DNA from: Physcia stellaris
Taxonomy: Eukaryota > Ascomycota > Lecanoromycetes > Caliciales > Physciaceae
Assembly: GCA_018902385.1 (NCBI GenBank)
Contig: JABSSW010000052.1
Span: forward strand, 248,001-312,000
Reading direction: 5' to 3'
Length of the DNA stretch: 64,000 nucleotides
Both the position numbers and the translations under genes were made by a program. Positions 1-12,307 of this stretch are shown here, piece after piece. Each line of letters starts with the position of its first letter. Within the stretch, counting starts at the first letter, position 1. The notes beneath the pieces were generated by a model. It saw only the letters and a program-made list of their open reading frames with translations. It was not told the DNA's origin and ran no database searches.

Positions 1-384
1 TACAGAACACAAATCAACGGCATTCTGCGCTTCAACAGATGGAAGATCCCCATTTTGGAACTCTGGAGCGGTTTCTTGCCAGAATTGGACGTGGGATGAA
101 CTTGATATTCGATCCTTTGGTCACGGAGTTTTGCAAATCTTCACGAGGGTAGCCTGATTGAACAATTACCCGACTGCGGACGAGGACGGAGAATACATTA
201 CGGTGCAGACTTGTGCTTGCTTTACGAAATGGCCTCATCATCAGACTGAGGGAGGAAAATCTGCACTCTTCTCGGAGCGAGGTGGGGAGAATTAGCAATG
301 TTTGGGCTGAGCGGGATGGATATAGCATGCCAAACGAGGGAGCGCGGAATGGGCTGGTAGTAAGTGATGCTAATTTTATGACAT

Positions 385-540
385 ATACCGACAGATCAGC
401 GATTACCCGACTTGGGACGAAATCAAGAAGTGATGTCATCTTCATATCGTCTTCATATGCTCTGTGCCAAATACGAATACGCGTTTTGTCATAATGAATG
501 CATCAGTGGCGATAGAGATTTTTGATGAGCATTTCCTTCC
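385..540 (+). repeat. short hairpin repeat, dispersed copy
   Basis: The core, about 401-485, begins GATTACCCGACTTGGGA and ends near GTGCCAAATACGAATACGCG. These are imperfect inverted termini around an inner TCTTCATATCGTCTTCATATG segment. The same layout recurs near 1196, 28678, 34464, 44894 and six times at 58040-59285. No coding capacity. It resembles a MITE-like or hairpin element; the family name is unknown. Confidence 0.7.
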
Positions 541-1149
541 TTCTTTACAAGCCGAGGAATGAGTTGATGGCCTATATACTTTTCATTGCGAAGGGCAAAT
601 AAACAAGCTTTTCGAAGCCTGCGTGATTAACAGCAGGCTTAGATGCTACTGTCTGCTGGCTATGGACATGTCACTGCATAGATACTACCTACCCAAGTGC
701 CGTCCGCAAGACCGAAACACTACCTACTTAATTGTTTATCAAACCGAGCTATTCGAAGTGTGTGTATACATACCGTGTCCCAAACCGACACAATCTCCGA
801 AACCTCCGCCTTCTACTCAATTCCACTCCTAATCCTCAGACCTAACAAAGTCAACCCCTCCCCAACCTAAAAAGATCCTCAGAGAGAAGCTTCACTAATA
901 ACCATAAGGCCACCCACACCCACTACCCCCCTGCCCAATCTCCGAAGCAGTATCAGACTCCCCCTCCCGGCCCTCCATCAAACCCTTATCAACAAAGCAC
1001 ACAAAGCATCCCTAAAGGTCCCGCACTCCACCCATCGCGGCCGTGCGTCATATCCTACCTATACGGCAACTTTCCCCCTCCCGCACCGCGCCCCCAGTGT
1101 GAAGTGTCCCCAACCGACCGAACCTCCCAATCACGGTCCGCGTCGACGA

Positions 1150-1310
1150 TATCCCATGCATCGCCACCAACACATTCACATCCAATATGAGAATACGCGT
1201 ACCCGTGTTTGGTACAAAGCATATGAAGATGACATGAAGACGACATTATTTTCTTATGTCGTCCCGAGTCGGGTAATCGTGGATCTCTCGGTATATCCAG
1301 ATGATTAGCA
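1150..1310 (-). repeat. short hairpin repeat, dispersed copy (reverse)
   Basis: Reverse-oriented copy. ACGCGTACCCGTGTTTGGTAC (in two parts) is on the left, CCCGAGTCGGGTAATCG on the right, and CATATGAAGATGACATGAAG lies inside. The flanks TATCCCATGCATC and GGATCTCTCGG also match the other copies, so the repeat is about 160-200 bp and not just the hairpin core. Confidence 0.7.
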
Positions 1311-1823
1311 CCGCTTGCTACCAGATTATGGGATATTGGTGACTAATGCATCAGAGACAAGATGGCAGCGCAGCAGACTAGACCAGAGCATGGGCATATC
1401 GCCGTACCTCCTTGTCTGCCTATCTATATTTCCTCTCCTATCTCTACCCCCAATAATACCCCCACCAAAACCCACCCCAGCCCCTCACCCCCTCACCCCA
1501 CCCCTCCCCTTAAACCCATATAAAAACGCAAGTGCAAGAACAACACAGTCCCATCCATTTCCTACCACAAGCAGCAAGCAGGAGGTAACGTACGGCGACT
1601 TGAAGAAAAACTTCTAGGAGAGGTGATAGGATAGGATAGGGAAGTGTAAGATTGTACCACTGCACCAAAAGTGAGGCCCCACAAGTAGTGAGTAGCGTAT
1701 GGTGGTATATGAGGGTAATTCTGGTCTGACAGGAAGGTTGAGAGATGGGCATGATTGGTTGAGAGGGTTGAGGGATGGAAGGGACACAGTGGAGAACCTT
1801 TTTGTAGAGAGGGTGAGTGAATT

Positions 1824-1976
1824 TGTTACAGATATGTAGAGTGCAACGTGTTTATATTCATGATAATACTATCTATCGTACATGTGATGAATGTGAATTA
1901 TTGTACAGAATTTGCACGCTAATCTATAATAAAATAACGTTTTGACATTGTTTTTGATGATGAATTTATTTCAATA
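1824..1976 (-). repeat. copia-type LTR (element 3' LTR), partly mutated
   Basis: Same 153-bp length as the partner at 14270-14422. The outer part (from 1824) keeps normal dinucleotides, while the inner part beyond about 1900 has lost C before pyrimidines. The mutated tract therefore begins inside the LTR. Confidence 0.85.
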
Positions 1977-4956
1977 TTTTTTCTCGAATTTGCAAAAATA
2001 TAAAATCATGATGTTTAATTCATTTCGAACATGTCGATAAATCGTTGATATTTGAACGAAAATAAAAATTTGATGAAATCGTCGATTGACATGATGTCGA
2101 TTGTTATGTATTTGAATTCAATGCGATTTTTTTTAATTTCGTTTTTTACATAATAATATACGATATCGACGTGTTTGATGCGATCATGATATATTAAATT
2201 TTCATTGAATGTTTTGACGTTTTGATTGTCAATATTTATCAATATTTTGACGTAATTGTTCGATTGATTTTGAATTCGTAAATCAACGAATAATTGTTTG
2301 AATCAAATAATTTTTTTGACGACGAATGATATGATTATATATTCGACGACGCAAATAAACGTGATCACGATAAATTGAAATTTTGACATTCAATTTATCG
2401 AATCGTCGTTTAATAAAAACAAATATGTTTCGATGAATTTTTTGAAAATTTTGTCACGAATTCAATTTGCATCGCAATATATTTCGATGTTTAATTTTTT
2501 GTTGAAATTATCGTCGTAAATTATGCAAAAATCGATCGTGAAATTGAAATAAATTATAACACGTTTGATTGTTTTGATATGATTAAAATTGAAATTTTGA
2601 ACAAATCGATTGATTATGAAAATCGCATTCGTTACATTTGATTTAATTTTTATCATTGCAAACATGATTGAATTCATCATTGTTTGATATTGTTTGATAT
2701 TTTGATCGATAATTTGATTAACGTTGAAAATTGTATCAAATGATTTTTTCATGAATATTCGAATTGATTTCGCATTTTGTAAATCGAATTTTTTAACGAC
2801 GCGTTGAATATATGTTTTTTAATTAAAACGAATTATGTGCATTTCGCGATTTTTGAAAATGATTATATCAAAATAAAAATTTATTGATTCAAAATCAATC
2901 ATGTCGAAAACGTTATTGAATTTTGTTTTTGTTTTGTTAATCATGATTTTATTGAAAATAATGATTTTGATATCATCGATTCATGTAATAATGATAAAAT
3001 TTTTGAAATCAACATTCGTGACGAATATGTTCTGATTCGCGTCGAAAAAATTGAAAATTAATTTTTGTAAAAAAAATTCGAACAGACGTTTATATCAAAA
3101 TTTGAATGATTGTTTCAAATCATACAATGTTTTGTTCAATTTGCAAATAATTTTGTCATTGTCACATTCAATCGAATATTTAACGTAAATATTTGAATCA
3201 ATGAATTCGTATAAAAACGCAATTTTCACGTTCATTTGTTCAATTTTCAAATTCAAAAAAACGACAACGACGAATAGAACTCGAAAAATCATTGATTTGA
3301 CGACGAAAACAAAAATTTGATCAAAATCAATGTCGTATTGTTGTAAAAAATTTTTGACGTATCATTTAATTTTGTATCGTATTACAACGTCATCGATATT
3401 GCGTTTGAATTTGTAAATTCATTTATCGTTCAACGATTTTTTTCATCGAACGTGAAATTTATTAAATTTCAAATGTGATTTTTCGATAAAAAGTCGAATT
3501 TTTTTTTCATTGTTTTTAATCATTATGAAAAATGAAAATTTCGTGCGACGTCGTTGTAATTATTTAATTTTTTTTCGTCGATCGTCAACATTGCTATGAA
3601 TTTTTCGAACGAAAAAACGTCGATGTTTTCGACGTAATCGATCAACAATGAAACGAAATTGATTGTATCAAATTCAACGTTTGCAATTGAAATTGATTGA
3701 AAATCAACAATGTTGTCGAACAAAACAATTAAATTATTTGAATTTGAATTTCAATTTGCGAACAATTCACGCATTGTTAAATGAAACATCGTGAAATTGA
3801 CAAAAATTATAACATTGTAAACGATAAAATTTATAAAAAAATTTATTCGAATTGTTTTTCTGTTTGAGCGCATTGTAACGTATTTTTGTGAAATTTTTTG
3901 AAAATTTTTTTGTTGTTGTGACGTCATTGATTTTTGTATAATGATATTTGAAAATTTGATTTTGATATGTGATCGAATTTCAATATTTTGAAAAATTTGA
4001 AATTGAATTTTTTGTTTTTTTGCAATGAATTCAATGTGAATAACAAAAAAATTCATTATTGTTGAATCAACAATTGATTCGATAAAATTTTCATCGAATT
4101 CGATATCAATTTTTGATGTTGATTTGTAATTATAAATATCGAAATTTTTGACGCGTTCGATTTTCTGACTAATCGATATGTAAATTCGATAAATGATGTC
4201 ATCGTCATATTCGATGAAATTTTTTTTTTCGACGTTTCATTTAAAATGATTTTTGATTTTTTTGTTGATGACGACGTAAACGATTGATTCGAATAAATAC
4301 ATGTTCGTCAATTTCGAAAACTGTTCGTAAATATTTTCGAACGATGATTGATTTTTCAAATACGAAATTGAACGTCGATTTTTGATATACGTTATTGCAT
4401 GTGTGATGTTTGATCACAAAAAATTCGATATGTTTTTCGTCAATAACGTTGTTTTGATCATAATGATGAAAATGCGTTAATATGTTTCGATTACATCATT
4501 GACGTTCTGAACATTTGTTGAAACTAAATTGAATTCAATGTTTTGATTGTTAAAATAATTGATTGATTGCGTGTTGCGAAATTCGTTGTCATAATTTGTA
4601 CGTACGATTTTGACGTCAACATCGAATTGACGTTTGATTCAATTGATGTATTTGATAAAATATTGTAATCATTCGTGTTTGTTTTTAACGATGTATATTT
4701 TCGTTCAACGTGATTTGTCATCGATGATATTAATATAATAACGTTCATTTTCAAAATTTTCGATCGTTATTGATATTAAATCAATGTGAATAATATGAAA
4801 CGCTTTTTCGACATGATGAATATTTTTTTTATTCGATTTTTTTTTTGTTTTGATTAGTTTGCAAACATCGCAATGATTATTTTTGCAATCGTTTTGATAA
4901 AAATGATTCAATTTTTTTAAATATTGACGTAATAAAAAAAAATTCATGTAATTCAA

Positions 4957-5348
4957 TGTAATACGTTCGCGCTACCGGACAGCTAGCTCATGCGCTAGTC
5001 CTGGGTACGCGCCTGCGTAGCGCAAGTGCTTGGCATTAGTAATGGATGTAACCCAGATGTAACTTAGCTATAAGCGCACGTCTAATAGGGACGTCATGGA
5101 TTGATGTCATAACCATGACGTTAACCAAAGCGTCATAGCTATTACGTCAGGTACGGGTATAGATAGACTGCCCACCTCCTTCCTCGTTGAGTTTCAACGA
5201 TTAGTCTTACACCTACAGTACCCATACGGTGCTGGTAGTTAGTAATTGAAGTCTATTAAGTCTCACGTCTTTCAATAGCCCGGTGCGCTACCGTAGAGCT
5301 AGTACACTATTGGAACCTGCTCTACGCCAGCGCGCCTAAGTCCTTACA
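4957..5348 (+). repeat. gypsy 5' LTR
   Basis: 392 bp, TG...CA ends, preceded by TTCAA. Identical by eye to 11916-12307. Several TGACGT-like and ACGTCA motifs lie inside. The stretch just downstream (GTTCTAATCG) is where the primer-binding site should be; I could not assign a tRNA. Confidence 0.95.
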
Positions 5349-8300
5349 GTTCTAATCGTTCCACCTTTCGAAGGGAAAGGCCCGAGACCTATTAGCATTA
5401 TGGCTGAACCCAATATCGACATCCCAGGTCCCAGAGTAGAGGACCTTGGTGATGCTACAGATACTTCAGATAGTACAACCTCTTCGAGCTGGAGCGGCGT
5501 GAGCCACTCCCAGCCAGACGATCCTCCTATTGACAATGCGACGACGCAGCGCACCCTGGAGCAAATGACAGCTGCTTTCCGGGAACTTAACGATGAAGTC
5601 GCCCAACTGCGGACCCAGACTCGAGCAAATCAAGGTGCAGCGCAACCCGCTATCGCACCGCAAGCGCAACCAGTACCAGTTGTACCTATCGCCCACTCTA
5701 AGGAACGAAAACCCAAGGAACAGCCTTCTTACAAGGGCGAGAGTGAGGGTGAACATATCCGCTGGTTCCGCGAGGCCGAACTCGAATTTCTGGCGTGCCC
5801 TAGTTATTTTATGGATGACCGATCGAAAATCCTTTGGTGCATGTCATCGTTGCGAGGGGATCCTCAATCCCAGTGGTTCAATCGCACCGATAACGGTAAA
5901 GACTTGGAGGATATTTCCTATGATTATTACAAGTCTTTTCTTTTGAATTTGGTAGCAGATCCAGTGAACCGCCGGCTCGCCGCCTACGAAAATTGGGAGC
6001 GAGCTCGTCAACGCGCGGATCAAAAGGTGTCTAGCTTCAAGAGTGAGCTCGAGGAGTATGAGGCTCATTTGCCGCCTTTTGATGAGGTTCATTCGGTCAA
6101 CTTTTTCTTTTGTAAGCTATTGCCATCGTTGAAGGAGAAGTTGTTAGGTACCGGAGAGGTACCGACGAATAGAGAGGACTTGTTTGCGAAGGCCGTCATG
6201 TTGGAGAAAACCCTCGAGCGCGAGCGGCGAACAGGCTCGCGTGCTCAGAATAATCAAAACACCTCCAAGCAGAAGGGAGGCAAAGGCAAGAATAAGGGGC
6301 AATTCCAACAGCAGGGCCAGCAGCAAGGCCAATCGCAGGGTCGTTCCAATCAAAACACCTCTCACGACTCTGGGCGCAACACGCATGCGGGGAGCAAGCG
6401 GAAGCGCAATGAAGACGACCAAGGTACAGGACCAACGTGTTATCGATGCCATCGCAAAGGCCATTATGCTTCTGATTGCAAGGCTGATGTGGATGGCTCG
6501 GATAATCAACATACCACCGCTGCCGTTGATGCCACACCCGAGTCAAAAAGGTCAAGCTCCGCGGACGCCTCGCAAGCGGAGCAAAAAAAGACCAATAGAG
6601 GCTCGAAATCCTATTGTGGTTCAAGGCTGGGCCAGACTCCTGGATGATGAGCGACTTGTTCGCGCGCTCGTGGATCCTGGAGCCAAAATCAATCTTATCA
6701 ATCAAGCTTTTGTCACTCAATGGGAAATGCAACCGATAGGCGGAGCAACCTTACCGCTACCGGGCTTCCTGGATGGACAAGGTCGCTATTGCCATGGGGC
6801 GCATGAACTCACCTACAACATAGTAGACTCGTGGGGTCAGCATCGCCAATGCAAGACTTTGTTCTATGCAGTTGACTATACTGGACCGGATCTTATTTTG
6901 GGTATGCCTATGCTGGCTGCTGAAAATATACTAGTGGATCCGGCGGAGAGCAGTTGGCGCTTCAAAATCAAGTCCAAGAAGCTCCAGATTGATACGCCTA
7001 GGCAATTTGCTAAGGGCTTAGAGGGCCACGGGCAGGTATTCGCGTTGATATGTGCAGGAGTCGAGGAGCAGTCGGGGAAGCAGAAGTTTAAGGTTACGGA
7101 GGTGCCGGAGCAGTTAAAGGATCTAGAGAGCCAATTTGACGACACGAAGGCAGGTATCCTACCCGAGCTAGGTAGGAGTGACCATGCTATTGATCTGAAG
7201 GAGGGCGGGGAGCCGCCGTTCATGCCGCTGTATAATTTATCACAGAATGAACTAGCGGAGCTCCGGCGCTACATCGAAGATGCCTTGGCCAAGGGATGGA
7301 TTAAGCATTCAGTCTCCCGCTGGCGCGCCGATACTTTTTGTACCAAAAAGGGATGGAGGTCTTCGTCTTTGTGTGGATTATCGAGGTCTAAATGCGGTGA
7401 CAATCAAGAATCGTCATCCATTACCTCTAATCACGGAGACTCTGGACCGCCTTAGTGGTGCTAAGAAGTTCACCAAGATCGACCTGAAGGATGCCTATCA
7501 TCGGATTCGCATCAAGCAGGGCGACGAGTGGAAGACGGCGTTCCGCACGCGGTACGGGCATTTCGAGTATCAGGTCATGCCTTTTGGATTAGCCAATGCC
7601 CCAGCAACCTTCCAAGCTTATATCAATAAGGCTTTGCGGGGGCTTGTCGACGTCATCTGTGTGGTCTACTTGGACGATATCTTGATATATAGCAGCGATC
7701 CAGCGCAGCACTGGCGGCATGTGCGCCTTGTGCTTCAGCGACTGAAGCAGTATGAGCTGTATGTCAATTTAAAGAAGTGCGAATTTGCCACCGATCAGGT
7801 TGAGTTCCTAGGCTTCATTGTGTCCACTGAGGGTGTACAAATGGATCCAGAAAGGATTCGAACCATTGAGGAATGGCCGCGACCTAAGAGCTACCGCGAG
7901 CTACAGGTATTCTTAGGATTCGTTAATTATTATCGTCGCTTTATCCATGGCTACTCAAAGCTAGCTGCACCACTTACTGGCCTATTGAAAGGCAGTAAGC
8001 AAGGCAAAAAATCTGGACCTTTTGTTTGGGAGGAAAGTCGGAGCTGGCGTTCCGCCAGCTGCGCGATACCTTTACATCGGCCTCCATCCTCCATCATTAT
8101 GATCCTGCCAAGAAGATCAAGGTGGAGACCGATGCCTCGGGTTTCGGAGTTTCAGGTATCCTTAGTCAACCTGATGAGCAAGGTCATTGGCGTCCGGTCG
8201 CGTTCTGGTCGCGGAAGATGATACCGGCGGAAATGAACTACGAAACCCATGACCAGGAACTACTAGCTATAGTTATGGTCTTTCAGCAATGGCGACACTA

Positions 8301-10526
8301 TCTCGAAGGCGCTGCGCACGCGGTGGAGGTGTGGTCTGACCACAATAATCTAAGAGGGTTTATGAAGCAAAAGGAGCTTAACTCAAGGCAGGCCAGATGG
8401 GCCCTTAAGTTAGCTGCCTATGACTTCGAAATCTTCCATCGTGCAGGCAAAACCAACCCGGCAGATGGGCCATCGAGACGCCCGGATTACGAAGGGACAT
8501 CGCCATTTAACACCAAGCTTCTGCCCACGTTGCAGAATAAGCTTGCGCTATCGTCAAGGGAGCGGACCGATCCTGGAGATCAGGGCTCTGCTTCGGACAT
8601 CGCAGCAGGTATTCAGCTATCCAAGGACAGTGCGCGCACGGAGAACAAGCGCGAGGTGCTAGAAGGTCTAGGCCCACTGTTCCAGTTAGCTGGTGTACAG
8701 GTTGTCATCCCTAGGAAAGAGGTGCGAGATCTACCTGAGGAACCCTACGAAGAGCCGCAGAGGTCAATGAAGTCCTTGATTAAGGAGCTTCAGGCTACCG
8801 ACAAAACGGTTAAGGAATTTGTTGAGAAAAGCAAAGAGCCACCTCGCCGCCGGCGCAACAAATCCTATTGGGAAATGGATTCCGAAGGTCTTCTTAGGTT
8901 CAAAGGCCGCCTCTATGTACCTGGAGATGCAGCAGTAAGGGAGGAGCTCATAAGCAAGAATCACGATGATCCTTTGGCAGGGCATTTTGGTGTTGATAAA
9001 ACTGTGGACTTGATCCAACGAAAGTTTTATTGGCCCGCCTGCGCGGAGCAGGTTCGTTCATATGTCAAGACTTGTGACATATGCCAACGTACCAAAGTTC
9101 ATCGGCATAAGCCTTATGGGGAGCTCAAATCCTTACCTGTTTCGAATATCCCTTGGAAAGAGATCACCATGGACTTTATCACCGGCTTGCCTTCCAGCAA
9201 GCGCCGCGGTGTCGTCTATGACTCGATCTTAGTGGTAGTGGATCGTTGTACCAAGATGGCCAGATACATTCCGGTTACGACCAAAATCGATGCCGCTGCA
9301 CTAGCGGAAGTCTTCTATGAGGAGATTGTTCTTCGATTTGGCGCCCCGAATGGTATAGTGAGTGACAGGGGTTCTGTCTTCACGAGTGCATTTTGGTCTT
9401 CGGTGTGCTATCACGCCCGCATTAAGCGACGGTTAAGCACTGCGTTTCATCCTCAAACGGATGGCTTAACCGAGCGCCAAAACCAGGTTCTTGAGACGTA
9501 CTTGCGTACATTCGCCGACGCGGAGCAAGCGGGATGGGCAAATATGCTTCCAATGGCTGAATTTGCTTATAATAACGCTACGCACTCCTCTGCAGGTGCT
9601 TCGCCTTTCTATCTTATGTATGGTTACCATCCAGAAATCCATTATGTGGTCGAGGACGACCCCAATGGGGAGAGGGTACCCACTGCAAAAGAAAGAGTCA
9701 AGCACTTGAATGAAATAAGAGAGGCGTTGGTAGAGCGTTTAGAGTCCGCTGCCGCAGAGCAGGCGAAATACTACAATCAAAACCACGAACCAAAGGAGTT
9801 CAATGTGGGTGATTTAGTAATGCTCAATACCAAGAACCTTAAGCAGCGACGTCCTAGCAAGAAGATGTCGCACAAGTTCGTTGGACCCTTTCGTGTGGAG
9901 GATAAAGTCGGTGCGCAGGCGTACCGCCTTACTTTACCCAATACCTACCGCATCCATAATACTTTTCATGTCTCGCTACTGGAAGATTATCATCATAGAG
10001 CAGGCGATAAGCACGCGGAGCAGCTTATGCAGGCCCCAGAACTCATTGATGATGAAGAACAGTGGGAGATTGAAGAGATCCTAGATAAGATGGGTGGCAG
10101 GAAGGGTATTTGGTACAAGGTCAAGTGGCTTGGTTGGGGTTCGGAGTATAACCAATGGTTACATGAAGATGAGTTCAAGAATGCCCCAGATCTGGTGGAG
10201 AAGTACAATGAGCGCGCGCCGCGCAAGCGCAAGCGACGCCATTGACCAATCCAAAGTAACTTACCTTGTTTCAGTGCCAGCAATGGCTTGACCCCTTCGT
10301 CCTATCGCCTAAAGCGATAAAGACGATGGGGCCGCCCAGCATCAACATATGGCCACGAACAAGGAAAGGTAAACAAACGCCAGACGCCAAACAAAGGAAA
10401 TCTATGGACAGGAAAGGGGCCGCCTACTCACCGCATACTTACTCCGAATCGGAGCCAGATTCGCCCGAGGTGGACGAGCCGGAGCTCGACGAGCTCGAAG
10501 AGCTCGAAGTGCCCGAAGAACTCGTC

Positions 10527-11300
10527 TCATCGGGATCCACTTCGTCGGCCGAAGCCGCAGAAGGAACCCCCGAGGTCTCTGACCCCTGGGTCATCATCCC
10601 CTGGATGAGGTCCTTGTATCCAGTTAATGCGAAAATGGGAGTAGAGGATGTTCCGCTTGCTTACCGCCAGCTGCGCATCCCTCTCCATCAGAAGACCCAT
10701 CAACTCCTCTCTCTCCTCCTCCAACTCCTCCACTCTCCCCGCCAACACCATCCTCTCCGCTCTCCCCTCCTCAGCCTCATCCTGCAGATCAGAGATCTGC
10801 CCTTCCGCCTCCGCCAATCGCTCGCCAAGCTGGTCCGCCAGAACCGTGGCACGATTGACCGCTGGCTGTGCGCGGCCTGCGGTAGCCGGGGTGTACCCAT
10901 GGCTGCGGCGCCACTGCTTCAAATCAGCAACCGCACTCTTCCTCCGCCTTTCGATGCGAGCGGAGATGGGTTGGCCGCGCCGCTGGGCTCTTGCGAACCC
11001 GCGCACGACCCTCTCCACCCGCCGTCGAAACCGTTCTGGGAACTGTGGACTGTTAGCGCTGTCGCACCGCGTGCGCAATCAGGTACATACCGGGTGACAG
11101 AGGTTTGAACCGTGATGCTGGGAGCGGCACCTCCCGCAAGCCCCCAAAGCACCGCGGACGCACGCATGACGGCCAAGGCACGTCATACATGCGAGGTCCT
11201 CGCAGACTATGGCAGGTTAGCTTGTTGTTGTTGTTTGCGCATGTGGCGCACGAGCTCCAGTGGTACTTACGCCGGTCTCCTTGAGGATCGGCCATAGCCT
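10527..11300 (-). CDS. antisense gene in the 3' region of the gypsy element (Cys-rich start, coiled coil)
   Basis: On the strand opposite gag-pol, between the chromodomain and the 3' LTR, lies an open region of about 180 codons. It starts arginine-rich and continues as a Leu/Glu coiled coil (for example VEELEEEREELMGLLMERDA). Upstream, around 11100-11290, is a short stretch dense in cysteines on the same strand, with splice-like signals between the parts. It could be an element-borne accessory antisense gene or captured host sequence. I do not recognise a family. An overlapping forward frame at 10266-11108 is acidic and then Leu/Ser/Pro-rich low complexity and looks less real. Confidence 0.45.
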
Positions 11301-11915
11301 GAAATAAATAGACTGTCGTATTGAAGGCTATATACATAAGCAACGTTGCGCAAGCGTTGGAGGGTACCTTACGCGAAAAGAGTTGTGGTAGAAGGGGTAT
11401 GAAGAGGGAAAGGAGAGTGCGAGCAGGAAGGTTGTTGATAAACAACATCGTGGAGCTACCGGCACGCTGCCTTCGCAACCGGCGAAACTCCATGTTTATC
11501 AACAAAGGGATCCGCGCCGACGCTCCGATGAAGCTGAACATGGATCCCGCCACCCAAATCTTGGTGTTGACACCTTGATCATCAACATTGGATCATTGCG
11601 ACTCCAGACTTGCATTGGGAGCATGCTCTACGATTGCGCAATGATATGGGAGACTCTTTTCCTTCAGGACAAAGGTCTGGAAGGTTTTTAACGAGCTCTT
11701 GAGCAAGCGGTACATGGGCGCATTGTGATATCGCACATGGTACCCCTTGGAAGCCCCTTTTCTTCCGTCTGCCTTCGGGGTTTTGGGAGTTTTTGGTACT
11801 GGCTTCAGTGGATTCTTTGGGACTTTACAGTCAAGGCATTTACATGTTGTTTCTACCTATTGCACTGGTACTGCTCCTATGCACTGGAGACCAGCGCACT
11901 AAGAGGGGAGGCAAC

Positions 11916-12307
11916 TGTAATACGTTCGCGCTACCGGACAGCTAGCTCATGCGCTAGTCCTGGGTACGCGCCTGCGTAGCGCAAGTGCTTGGCATTAGTA
12001 ATGGATGTAACCCAGATGTAACTTAGCTATAAGCGCACGTCTAATAGGGACGTCATGGATTGATGTCATAACCATGACGTTAACCAAAGCGTCATAGCTA
12101 TTACGTCAGGTACGGGTATAGATAGACTGCCCACCTCCTTCCTCGTTGAGTTTCAACGATTAGTCTTACACCTACAGTACCCATACGGTGCTGGTAGTTA
12201 GTAATTGAAGTCTATTAAGTCTCACGTCTTTCAATAGCCCGGTGCGCTACCGTAGAGCTAGTACACTATTGGAACCTGCTCTACGCCAGCGCGCCTAAGT
12301 CCTTACA
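11916..12307 (+). repeat. gypsy 3' LTR
   Basis: 392 bp, same sequence as the 5' LTR, followed by TTCAA. A purine-rich AAGAGGGGAGG precedes it and is the likely polypurine tract. Confidence 0.95.

Larger units (their letters stand above)
1..1823. other. gene-poor region
   Basis: I see no convincing gene. Open frames on both strands lie over the hairpin-repeat copies near 401 and 1196 and are not family-like. Positions 780-1080 and 1420-1560 are C-rich low-complexity DNA. Confidence 0.6.
4957..12307 (+). mobile_element. Ty3/gypsy chromovirus-type LTR retrotransposon, young and nearly whole
   Basis: 392-bp LTRs at 4957-5348 and 11916-12307 begin TGTAATACG, end CCTTACA and appear identical by eye. 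TTCAA flanks both sides as a 5-bp target duplication. Parts in order: gag about 5400-6650 with a CCHC knuckle (CYRCHRKGHYASDC); protease-like about 6650-7000; reverse transcriptase about 7290-7960 with YLDDILIYS; RNase H about 8090-8500; integrase about 8850-9700 with a zinc-binding start (CDICQRTK); a C-terminal chromodomain about 10070-10210 (WYKVKWLGWG). A further 1.67 kb separates the chromodomain from the 3' LTR. Gag and pol use different frames, as family members often do, and pol seems interrupted about twice. Base composition is normal, so insertion followed the mutation of the surrounding copia element. Confidence 0.95.

Noticed and set aside
32-494. Open frames of 90-140 codons on both strands
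   Set aside because: They overlap the hairpin repeat and show no family-like sequence.
2015-4956. Many 60-100 codon frames in the AT-rich tract taken as small genes
   Set aside because: They are remnants of the mutated copia element; the mutation spectrum creates few TAG stops, so open frames survive by chance.
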